Shown here: positions 1 through 4,856 of the stretch, piece after piece
Layout of the letters: every line of letters starts with the position of its first letter
Numbering within the stretch: position 1 is the first letter of the stretch
Notes under the pieces: generated by a model
Database searches by the model: none
What the model saw: the letters and a program-made list of their open reading frames with translations, nothing else
Told to the model about the DNA's origin: nothing
From: Gammaproteobacteria bacterium
GTDB lineage: Bacteria; Pseudomonadota; Gammaproteobacteria; Steroidobacterales; Woeseiaceae
NCBI GenBank assembly: GCA_029881015.1
Contig: JAOUNK010000230.1
Span: forward strand, 1-5,659
Reading direction: 5' to 3'
DNA length: 5,659 bases
Made by a program: the position numbers and the translations under genes

Positions 1-2
1 GC

Positions 3-107
3 CCTCCCGTCCGGGAGCTGCGGACGCAGCAACATTTGATGCAACAAAATGCCCGGTACTTGGGTCTGTTTGCTAAACTTGCCGTGCTCTCCCCACGGGT
101 TACATGA
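3..107 (+). CDS. possible 3' end of an upstream gene (partial, unidentified)
   Basis: A reading frame is open from the left edge of the window for 34 codons and ends with TGA at 105-107, so its stop overlaps the dsbC start in an ATGA arrangement. It contains residues such as RELRTQQHLMQQNARYLG and ends in SPRVT. I do not recognise the protein. About 59% of third codon positions are G or C by hand count, which neither proves nor excludes coding in GC-rich DNA. In favour: dsbC has no convincing Shine-Dalgarno sequence, so coupling to an upstream gene would explain its translation. Against: 34 open codons are not rare by chance, and the stretch holds two short palindromes. In some gammaproteobacteria xerD precedes dsbC, but this tail does not resemble the XerD C-terminus. 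Confidence 0.25.
   Translation, partial: PPVRELRTQQHLMQQNARYLGLFAKLAVLSPRVT
4..30. repeat. two adjacent short palindromes
   Basis: Two perfect 6-bp inverted repeats sit side by side: CTCCCG (4-9) with CGGGAG (12-17), and GCTGCG (17-22) with CGCAGC (25-30). Each has a 2-base centre and they share base 17. They could form small hairpins, but no T-run follows, so an intrinsic terminator is not supported. They may simply lie inside an upstream coding sequence. Confidence 0.35.
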
Positions 108-856
108 TGAATCGATATTTCCGCACCTTTTCAAGGCCACTTGTCACGGCTTCACTGCTGTTGCTGGCGACGCTTGCCGCGGCGTCTGACGCCGACCCGG
201 AGCTCGCCGCCGCGCGCGCCCGGATCTCCACGATGATCGATTTCATCGGCCCCGAAAATGTTAGCGGGAGCCCTGTGAAAGGCTGGTATACGATCCAGAA
301 AGGGGCGTTTTTCGCGTATGCCACGGGCGATGGCCGCTACGTCATTCAGGGTGACCTGTTCGATCTCGAAGCGAAGGCGAACCTGAGCGAGCTGAGGCGC
401 ACGGAGATGCGTCGCGGCCTGGTGAATTCGCTCGGAGACGAGGACGTGATCCTGTTCTCGCCGATCGATCCAAAATACTCGGTTACGGTCTTCACCGACG
501 TTGATTGCACCTATTGTCGCAAGCTGCATGCCGAGATTGGCGATTACATGAGCCGGGGGATCGCGGTGCGTTACGTGCTGTATCCGCGCAACGGGCCGGC
601 ATCGCGTGCCTGGGGTACTTCAGAGGATGTCCTCTGCGCAAGCGACCGGGGCGTTGCGCTGACCGCCGCCAAGCTAGGCCAGGATTTTGAATCTGCGAAA
701 TGCGATTCGTCGCTGTTGTCGCGCCACTACATTCTGGGCCAGGACATCGGCCTCAACGGGACCCCGGCGATCATTCTCGAAGATGGCACTTTCATCGGTG
801 GTTACGTAACGCCGGCGATGCTGAGCGCGCGCCTGGTAGCGGCTACCAAGCGCTGA
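104..856 (+). CDS. dsbC: DsbC-type thiol:disulfide interchange protein (periplasmic disulfide isomerase)
   Basis: A 250-residue exported thioredoxin-fold protein that probably reshuffles wrong disulfides in the periplasm and is kept reduced by DsbD. An N-terminal signal peptide (Arg/Thr-rich start, leucine-rich core at about 14-24) has a likely cleavage site after Ala27. Residues of about 28-100 resemble the DsbC dimerisation domain, including VKGWYTI and a GDGRYVIQGDLFDL stretch. The catalytic motif is Cys135-Thr-Tyr-Cys138 in FTDVDCTYCRKLH, and the cis-proline loop is Gly219-Thr-Pro221. Cys178 and Cys200 sit 40 and then 22 residues further on, the same spacing as the structural disulfide Cys141-Cys163 relative to Cys101 of mature E. 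coli DsbC. The active site is CTYC where E. coli has CGYC. The start is ATGATG at 104/107 with no clear ribosome-binding site. The gene is convergent with the Nudix gene, 7 bp away. Confidence 0.93.
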   Translation: MMNRYFRTFSRPLVTASLLLLATLAAASDADPELAAARARISTMIDFIGPENVSGSPVKGWYTIQKGAFFAYATGDGRYVIQGDLFDLEAKANLSELRRTEMRRGLVNSLGDEDVILFSPIDPKYSVTVFTDVDCTYCRKLHAEIGDYMSRGIAVRYVLYPRNGPASRAWGTSEDVLCASDRGVALTAAKLGQDFESAKCDSSLLSRHYILGQDIGLNGTPAIILEDGTFIGGYVTPAMLSARLVAATKR

Positions 857-858
857 GT

Positions 859-872
859 TCGTCTCAAGACGA
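859..872. repeat. short inverted repeat at the convergent gene ends
   Basis: TCGTCT (859-864) and AGACGA (867-872) are perfect 6-base arms around a 2-base centre. The repeat lies at the junction of dsbC and the Nudix gene and covers the Nudix stop codon (866-864). It might act as a weak shared transcript end, but there is no T-tract on either strand, so I do not call it a terminator. Confidence 0.3.
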
Positions 873-1397
873 CGAGCGGCGCAACTCGTGCACGTGCACG
901 CCGTTGTTCTTGCCACGATCCTCAAAGTACTTCTGTAGCGCGAACTTGCCGCTGTGGAAGGCAATCTCGTCCCAGGGAATCTCGTCCTCACTGAAGAGCG
1001 CGGCTTCGAGCGTCTCATCGCCGACGCCAAAGTCACCAACCAGTTTGCCCGTATAAAAGAGGTGTACCTGGCCTGCGTCGACGACGTCGACCGAGGCGAA
1101 CAGGTGGCCCAATTCAACGGTGGCCAATGCCTCCTCAAGGGTTTCCCTCGCGGCGCCGCCTGCAACGGACTCGCCCAACTCCATGAACCCGGCCGGTACG
1201 GTCCAGTACCCATAGCGCGGCTCAATAGCGCGCTTGCAGAGCAGGACCCTGCCGTCACGCTCGGCGACGCAGCCGACGACGATTAACGGGTTTCGGTAGT
1301 GAATCTGGCCGCAGCTATCGCAGATAGCGCGCTCGCGATTATCATCCATTGGGACGCGGTAGCTTACTGTGCCACCGCAGCTGGAACAGAATTTCAT
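864..1397 (-). CDS. Nudix hydrolase with N-terminal zinc ribbon
   Basis: A 177-residue soluble protein of the Nudix family, which hydrolyses nucleoside diphosphates linked to another moiety; the substrate cannot be read from the sequence. The N-terminus is a four-cysteine zinc ribbon (Cys4-x2-Cys7 and Cys26-x2-Cys29) running into IHYRNP and a hydrophobic strand IVVGCV. The Nudix box spans about 70-92: Gly70, Glu76, then Arg84-Glu85-x2-Glu88-Glu89, which supplies the metal-binding glutamates. The usual Gly near the end of the box is Leu91 here. The C-terminal part carries LFSEDEIPWDEIAF, typical of this zinc-ribbon Nudix family. The start at 1397 is chosen because the protein then begins MKFCSSCGG; the frame stays open upstream only through a tRNA gene. 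A weak AGG precedes the start by about 7 bases. The gene begins 14 bp after the tRNA-Leu 3' end on the same strand. Confidence 0.92.
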   Translation of the reverse strand: MKFCSSCGGTVSYRVPMDDNRERAICDSCGQIHYRNPLIVVGCVAERDGRVLLCKRAIEPRYGYWTVPAGFMELGESVAGGAARETLEEALATVELGHLFASVDVVDAGQVHLFYTGKLVGDFGVGDETLEAALFSEDEIPWDEIAFHSGKFALQKYFEDRGKNNGVHVHELRRSSS

Positions 1398-1411
1398 TGT
1401 GTTGCCTGGTT

Positions 1412-1498
1412 TGGTGCCGGGAGGGGGAATCGAACCCCCACTCTGTTTCCAGAACCGGATTTTGAATCCGGCGCGTCTACCAGTTCCGCCATCCCGGC
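1412..1498 (-). tRNA. tRNA-Leu, anticodon CAA (decodes UUG)
   Basis: On the minus strand the sequence folds as a class II (long variable arm) tRNA. The 7-bp acceptor stem GCCGGGA/TCCCGGC is perfect (1492-1498 with 1416-1422), followed by discriminator A and an encoded CCA (1412-1414). The D-arm carries the GGTAGACGC stretch typical of tRNA-Leu. The anticodon stem CCGGA/TCCGG is perfect, with loop TTCAAAA, giving anticodon CAA at 1464-1462. The variable arm is followed by a T-arm with GGTTCGATTCC. The body is 84 nt, 87 with CCA. It lies directly upstream of, and on the same strand as, the Nudix gene. Confidence 0.96.
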
Positions 1499-1514
1499 CA
1501 TATCGAGGGCGCAC

Positions 1515-1520
1515 AGTATA
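1515..1520 (-). promoter_or_regulatory. probable -10 element of the tRNA-Leu promoter
   Basis: On the minus strand this reads TATACT, a 5/6 match to the sigma-70 -10 consensus. It is placed so that transcription would begin around 1508, about ten bases before the mature tRNA 5' end. A GC-rich stretch (GTGCGCCC) follows it, as in the discriminators of growth-controlled stable-RNA promoters. The matching -35 with a 17-bp spacer would be TCGCAA (1543-1538), only a weak fit to TTGACA. Confidence 0.5.
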
Positions 1521-1525
1521 TGCGG

Positions 1526-1553
1526 GGATTTTAATCCTTGCGACCCTTTAGGG
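1526..1553. repeat. pair of short TT-centred palindromes in the tRNA/sigma-factor intergenic region
   Basis: GGATT-TT-AATCC (1526-1537) and CCCT-TT-AGGG (1544-1553) are perfect short inverted repeats, both with a TT centre and with centres 17 bp apart. GGGGATTTTAA at 1524 is also loosely repeated as GGGGAATTAA at 1551. They lie between the divergent tRNA-Leu/Nudix and sigma-factor transcription units, where operators would be expected. The first falls inside the proposed spacer of the tRNA promoter. No protein can be assigned, and chance is a real alternative for arms this short. Confidence 0.3.
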
Positions 1554-1569
1554 GAATTAAGCATCTAAG

Positions 1570-2175
1570 ATGTCAGGTATGAGCAAGTTTGCCGACATCG
1601 ATATTGATCCGGGGATTGTCAAACGGGCCGCCGCGGGTGATGCGCGGGCGCACGAGATCATCTATCGCGCCTATTCGGCGCCGGTGTACTCGATTTGCCT
1701 GAGGTTTACCAAGGTGCCGGCCCATGCGGAGGACCTGGTCCAGGAGACATTCATCGAGATCATGCGCTCGATCGCAAGTTTCCGCGGAGAGGCTGCCCTT
1801 GGTTCCTGGATACGGCGCATCGCGGTGACCAAGGCCCTCATGTTCCTGCGATCGGCCTGGACCAAGCGGGGCCAGGTGCTGACGGACGACTGGCACGACG
1901 TGACGGAGGGCGATGCGCTGAGTCATGGCGTGTCGCGGCATCCCGACGATGCGCTCGATCTGGATGCCGCGCTGGCGAGCTTGTCGGATGTGAGCCGGGC
2001 CGTGGTCTGGCTGCACGATGTCGAAGGCTTTACACACAAGGAGATTGCCGGGTTCATGGGCAAGACCGAGAGTTTCTCCAAATCGCAGCTGTCGCGCGCC
2101 TACCGGAACCTGCGGCCGCTGCTCGAAGTACAGGAAGCTGGCGAACATCATGCAGGCGCTACCGTCAGCTACTAA
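1570..2175 (+). CDS. ECF-like sigma-70 family RNA polymerase sigma factor
   Basis: A 201-residue cytoplasmic protein with the two-domain layout of group 4 (ECF) sigma factors, which direct RNA polymerase to a small regulon. The sigma-2 region (about 28-98) contains the DLVQETFIEIM helix, which contacts the polymerase beta' subunit, and then the -10-binding FRGEAALGSWIRRIA segment. After a linker of about 35 residues, the sigma-4 region (about 130-185) has ALASLSDVSRAVVWLHDVEGF and a helix-turn-helix, HKEIAGFMGKTESFSKSQLSRA, for -35 recognition. No sigma-3 domain or extra C-terminal domain is present. ATG at 1570 is the first start; ATG at 1579 is equally possible. AGGGGAA at 1550-1556 is rather far from either, so the start is uncertain by three residues. 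It opens a three-gene unit; the next gene begins 27 bp downstream, which suggests its product controls this sigma factor. The regulon and promoter motif are unknown. Confidence 0.9.
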   Translation: MSGMSKFADIDIDPGIVKRAAAGDARAHEIIYRAYSAPVYSICLRFTKVPAHAEDLVQETFIEIMRSIASFRGEAALGSWIRRIAVTKALMFLRSAWTKRGQVLTDDWHDVTEGDALSHGVSRHPDDALDLDAALASLSDVSRAVVWLHDVEGFTHKEIAGFMGKTESFSKSQLSRAYRNLRPLLEVQEAGEHHAGATVSY

Positions 2176-2187
2176 CACGTTATTGAA

Positions 2188-2193
2188 AAGGAG
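2188..2193 (+). promoter_or_regulatory. ribosome-binding site fixing the start of the membrane protein
   Basis: AAGGAG lies 9 bases before ATG 2203. This strong site favours 2203 over the in-frame ATG at 2230, which has only a purine-rich GGAAAAAGAG in front of it. Confidence 0.75.
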
Positions 2194-2202
2194 TTACCGC
2201 GA

Positions 2203-2787
2203 ATGTCGGGTAACAGGAAGGAAAAAGAGATGATCTGTGCACTCACCGCGGACGAACACACCGCGCTGCAAAAAGGGCTCGCGGCGCTCCCGGATACGAT
2301 GCCGCCGCGCGTCGTATGGCAGCGGATTCGTGAGCAGGCTGAGGCCGAAGGCCTGATCGCCGGCAAGGGCCCGCGCAATCGGTCGACCTGGTACATGGGT
2401 GCCGGTCTCGCAGCTGCCGCATTGGTCGCCGCGGTGATGCTGCCGGGCCTCATTCGGGGACCCGCGGAAACGCTGCCGACCGTGCCCGCCACCGTGGGGA
2501 CCAGCTCGCAGGTGCCCCTGACGACGTTGCAGACGCTGATGACCGAGTCTCGCGAGATCGAGAGCAACTTGCGCGCATTGCCCGATGCGCCCCGCGTGCA
2601 GCGGGCCAGCACGACGGCCACGATTTCGGATCTCGAAGACCGGATCGCGGCGATCGACTACCAGTTGAATGACCCCCAGGTGCAGATGTCGCCTGAGGAC
2701 ACTGAGCTTTTCTGGCGCGAACGCGTCAGGTTAATGAAATCGCTGCTGCAGTTGCGCTATGCGCAGGCGCAACGGGCAGCGTTCTAG
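2203..2787 (+). CDS. single-span membrane protein, probable anti-sigma partner
   Basis: A 194-residue protein of no named family that I can identify. Residues 1-63 are hydrophilic and probably cytoplasmic, with a helical LAALPDTMPPRVVWQRIREQ stretch that recalls the W-x2-I segment found ahead of the membrane span in some anti-sigma factors. One hydrophobic segment at about 64-84 (YMGAGLAAAALVAAVMLPGL) follows a basic patch (KGPRNR), consistent with the N-terminus inside. The periplasmic part (about 85-194) starts Pro/Thr-rich and ends in likely helical segments with LEDRIAAIDYQL and FWRERVRLMKSLLQLRYAQ. There is a single cysteine (Cys11) and no His-x3-Cys-x2-Cys motif, so it is not a zinc-type (ZAS) anti-sigma factor. 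Position right after the sigma gene, size and topology argue for an anti-sigma role; the sequence alone does not prove it. The PDZ gene follows 17 bp later. Confidence 0.7.
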   Translation: MSGNRKEKEMICALTADEHTALQKGLAALPDTMPPRVVWQRIREQAEAEGLIAGKGPRNRSTWYMGAGLAAAALVAAVMLPGLIRGPAETLPTVPATVGTSSQVPLTTLQTLMTESREIESNLRALPDAPRVQRASTTATISDLEDRIAAIDYQLNDPQVQMSPEDTELFWRERVRLMKSLLQLRYAQAQRAAF

Positions 2788-2790
2788 ATC

Positions 2791-2795
2791 AGGAG
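2791..2795 (+). promoter_or_regulatory. ribosome-binding site of the PDZ protein gene
   Basis: AGGAG sits 9 bases before ATG 2805 and only 3 bases after the preceding stop codon. It supports this start and suggests translation in an operon with the upstream gene. Confidence 0.7.
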
Positions 2796-2804
2796 TAGGA
2801 CCAG

Positions 2805-3776
2805 ATGAAGATGTGGAAAGTGATTCTGCCCGTTGCAGCCGTGCTGCTGCTCGCAGGGACAGCGGTTGCGCAGGCGGACGACGAGGAGCGCGCGCGTGCG
2901 ACAGAGGCCAGGGAAGCCGCGATGGAAGAAAAGCTTCGCATGGCGGAAGCCAAGATGGCCGAGGCCGCTCGCGAAATTGCGGAGATTACCAAGGAGCGTC
3001 TGCCCCGCATTGCGCAGATCGAGCAACGCTTTGCGTTCGCCAGCAAGCCACGTCTCGGCGTGACCATCGAGTCGACGGACAAGCCGGGCCCGGTCGAAGG
3101 CGTTACGATACTGGGCGTGTCGCCGGGCAGTGCGGCCAGCGATGCGGGCCTGCGGTCGGGCGACATCCTGACCGCAGTCAACGACGAGAGCCTCGGTGCA
3201 GACAGTTGCCAGGAGTCCAACATGCGGCTGCTCGAATTCATGGAAGCGGTCGAAGAAGGTGATGTGCTGACCGTCGAATACCTTCGCGACGGCAAAGTCG
3301 GCAGCGTCGAAGTCGAACCTCGAATCGTCGCCGATCACTCGTTTGCCTGGGTCGGCAAGGACGGCTCGGATTTCGTAATGCCGGCAATGCCGGTTGCGCC
3401 CGAGATGGTTGAACGTTTCAAAATGGAGTTCGGATTCCCTTGGGCAGGCACCGGGCTCGGCGAACTTGAGCTCGTTGAGCTGTCCGCAGGTCTCGGCCGC
3501 TACTTCGGGACGGACAAGGGACTGCTCGTCGTGACCGCGCCGAAGTCGGAAGCGTTCGACCTGCGTGACGGCGATGTGATCCAGAGTATCGACGGTCGTG
3601 AGCCGAAGGACGTGCGCCACGCGATGCGTATCCTCGCGTCCTACCAGGCTGGCGAGAAACTGGAACTTGGCATCATGCGCGACAAGAAGAAAGTCACGAT
3701 CGATGTCGAGATTCCTGCCGATCATCATGGCAACCTGCATTTTGAAACCGAGGTAACCCCGCTACCTGCGTCATAA
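2805..3776 (+). CDS. exported protein with coiled coil and two PDZ domains, no protease domain
   Basis: A 323-residue protein with a signal peptide (KMWK, then a hydrophobic core at about 6-19) and a likely cleavage site after Ala22 in AVAQA. There is no lipobox cysteine, so it should be a soluble periplasmic protein. Residues 25-78 are charged and Ala/Glu/Arg-rich, a probable coiled coil. PDZ1 spans about 83-172: binding-loop-like RLGVTI, then GVSPGSAASDAGLRSGDILTAVND and a closing VEYLRDGKVGSVEVE strand pair. PDZ2 spans about 222-303: AGLGRYFG, then GLLVV, SEAFDLRDGDVIQSIDGREP and LGIMRDKKKVTIDVEI. No serine-protease triad or other catalytic domain is visible, so it resembles HtrA/DegS only in its PDZ parts. 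As third gene after the sigma factor and membrane protein, it may sense exposed C-termini of envelope proteins or bind the membrane protein's periplasmic domain. That role is inference; the fold assignment is firm. Confidence 0.85.
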   Translation: MKMWKVILPVAAVLLLAGTAVAQADDEERARATEAREAAMEEKLRMAEAKMAEAAREIAEITKERLPRIAQIEQRFAFASKPRLGVTIESTDKPGPVEGVTILGVSPGSAASDAGLRSGDILTAVNDESLGADSCQESNMRLLEFMEAVEEGDVLTVEYLRDGKVGSVEVEPRIVADHSFAWVGKDGSDFVMPAMPVAPEMVERFKMEFGFPWAGTGLGELELVELSAGLGRYFGTDKGLLVVTAPKSEAFDLRDGDVIQSIDGREPKDVRHAMRILASYQAGEKLELGIMRDKKKVTIDVEIPADHHGNLHFETEVTPLPAS

Positions 3777-3800
3777 GGTCGCCGGTACACAATAAGAAGC

Positions 3801-3840
3801 GCATGGGCGCGTATGGCTTTGATACCATGCGCGCCCATGC
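3801..3840 (+). promoter_or_regulatory. long hairpin covering the queA start codon (translation control element or terminator)
   Basis: Bases 3801-3816 pair with 3825-3840 over all 16 positions, with 15 Watson-Crick pairs and one G-U (3812 with 3829), around the 8-base loop CTTTGATA. The right arm includes the whole queA initiation codon (3837-3839); the left arm includes the other in-frame ATG (3813). AATAA (3791-3795) could also pair with TTATT (3841-3845) across a 5-base bulge. TTATTT directly after the stem gives it the look of an intrinsic terminator for the preceding operon, though the T-tract is short. It could instead hide the start codon, or be a protein-binding palindrome in DNA. 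Confidence 0.7.
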
Positions 3841-4856
3841 TTATTTCCGATTTCGATTACGAGCTTCCGCCCGAGCTGATCGCCCGCTACCCAGCGGCCG
3901 AACGGCGTGGCAGCCGCCTGCTGTCCGTTGGCGACAAGTTCGAGGATCTCTGGTTTGAAAACCTGCCGACGTTGCTGCGCGCCGGGGACCTGCTCGTCTT
4001 CAATGACACGCGCGTCATCAAGGCGCGGCTGAACGGCCGCAAGGAGACCGGTGGCAAGGCCGAGGTCCTCGTCGAGCGACTGGAGAGCGAGCGTATTGCG
4101 CTCGCCCATATACGGGCCAGCAAGTCACCAAAACCCGGCAGCCGGCTGCTGTTTGATGCCGGCGCAGAGGCCGTTGTCGCCGGGCGCGACGACGACCTGT
4201 TTTTGCTGGAGTTCTCGGTGGACCTGTTGCCCTACCTCGACCGACATGGCGACGTACCGTTGCCGCCGTACCTGGAGCGCGCAGCGGACAATGCCGACAT
4301 CGAGCGCTACCAAACGGTCTATGCCTGCGATCCGGGTGCCGTCGCGGCGCCGACCGCGGGCCTGCATTTCGATGCCGCCATGCTGGCGGAAACCCTGTCT
4401 TTGGGCGTCAACCACACATTCGTCACGCTGCATGTCGGCGCCGGCACCTTCCAGTCCCTGCGCGACGAGCACATCGAAGAGAATCGCCTGCACAGCGAGC
4501 GCGTCCTCGTTTCCCGGGATTGCTGCGATGCCGTCGCCGCGACACGGGCTGCGGGCGGCCGGGTCGTTGCCGTAGGCACGACTTCTGTGCGGGCGCTCGA
4601 GTGTGCTTCCGCGAGCGGCGCGTTGCAGCCTTATGCCGGCGAGACCGACATGTTCATCCTGCCGGGCTACGAGTTTCGTTCGGTCGATGCGCTGCTGACC
4701 AACTTTCACCTGCCGCAGTCTTCACTGCTGATGCTCGTGTCCGCCTTCGCCGGCAGAGATCGCATACTCGCCGCCTACAAGCACGCCGTGCGTGAGAAGT
4801 ACCGCTTCTTCAGTTACGGTGACGCCATGTTTCTAACGCCTGCCCCTCTATCATGA
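3837..4856 (+). CDS. queA: S-adenosylmethionine:tRNA ribosyltransferase-isomerase (queuosine synthesis)
   Basis: QueA transfers and isomerises the ribosyl group of S-adenosylmethionine onto 7-aminomethyl-7-deazaguanine in tRNA, giving epoxyqueuosine; it acts after Tgt in the cytoplasm. The 339-residue protein follows E. coli QueA (356) through its length: DFDYELPPELIARYPAAER at the N-terminus, GDLLVFNDTRVIKARL (50-65), AHIRASKSPKPG (90-101), PLPPYLERAADNAD, GAVAAPTAGLHFD (167-179), FVTLHVGAGTF (195-205), VGTTSVRALE (246-255), TNFHLPQSSLLMLVSAFAG (288-306) and EKYRFFSYGDAMF near the end. The start at 3837 is chosen because MLISDFDYELP lines up with E. coli MRVTDFSFELP; ATG 3813 would add eight unconserved residues. 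No Shine-Dalgarno sequence precedes either start and both lie in the hairpin. The last bases overlap tgt (ATGA), indicating translational coupling. Confidence 0.96.
   Translation: MLISDFDYELPPELIARYPAAERRGSRLLSVGDKFEDLWFENLPTLLRAGDLLVFNDTRVIKARLNGRKETGGKAEVLVERLESERIALAHIRASKSPKPGSRLLFDAGAEAVVAGRDDDLFLLEFSVDLLPYLDRHGDVPLPPYLERAADNADIERYQTVYACDPGAVAAPTAGLHFDAAMLAETLSLGVNHTFVTLHVGAGTFQSLRDEHIEENRLHSERVLVSRDCCDAVAATRAAGGRVVAVGTTSVRALECASASGALQPYAGETDMFILPGYEFRSVDALLTNFHLPQSSLLMLVSAFAGRDRILAAYKHAVREKYRFFSYGDAMFLTPAPLS

Noticed and set aside
674..1258. A 194-codon minus-strand frame overlapping the dsbC end and the Nudix gene.
   Set aside because: It is out of frame with the Nudix protein on the same strand, is rich in Ser/Arg/Ala and shows no domain.
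1412..1498. tRNA-Leu as an integration (att) site of a mobile element.
   Set aside because: No integrase, no repeated copy of the tRNA 3' end and no foreign-looking DNA is present; housekeeping-type genes flank it.
1398..1514. N-terminal extension of the Nudix protein to an ATG at 1514.
   Set aside because: The extra 39 codons are translated tRNA sequence; the family N-terminus is the zinc ribbon beginning at 1397.
1573..2178. A 201-codon minus-strand frame almost coextensive with the sigma-factor gene.
   Set aside because: The plus-strand product has clear sigma-2 and sigma-4 motifs, while the minus-strand one has none and no ribosome-binding site was seen.
2784..3740. A 318-codon open frame on the minus strand opposite the PDZ gene.
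   Set aside because: It lies antisense to a well-supported PDZ protein; its translation shows no recognisable domain and is His/Arg-rich, as expected for a shadow frame in GC-rich DNA.
3813..3836. Upstream ATG 3813 as the queA start.
   Set aside because: It adds eight residues absent from E. coli QueA, whose first residues align with the start at 3837; neither has a Shine-Dalgarno sequence, so it is not fully excluded.
3777..3840. preQ1 riboswitch ahead of queA-tgt.
   Set aside because: The element is a single long perfect stem; I see no small C-rich loop with an A-rich pseudoknot tail as in the class I aptamer, and no class II layout.
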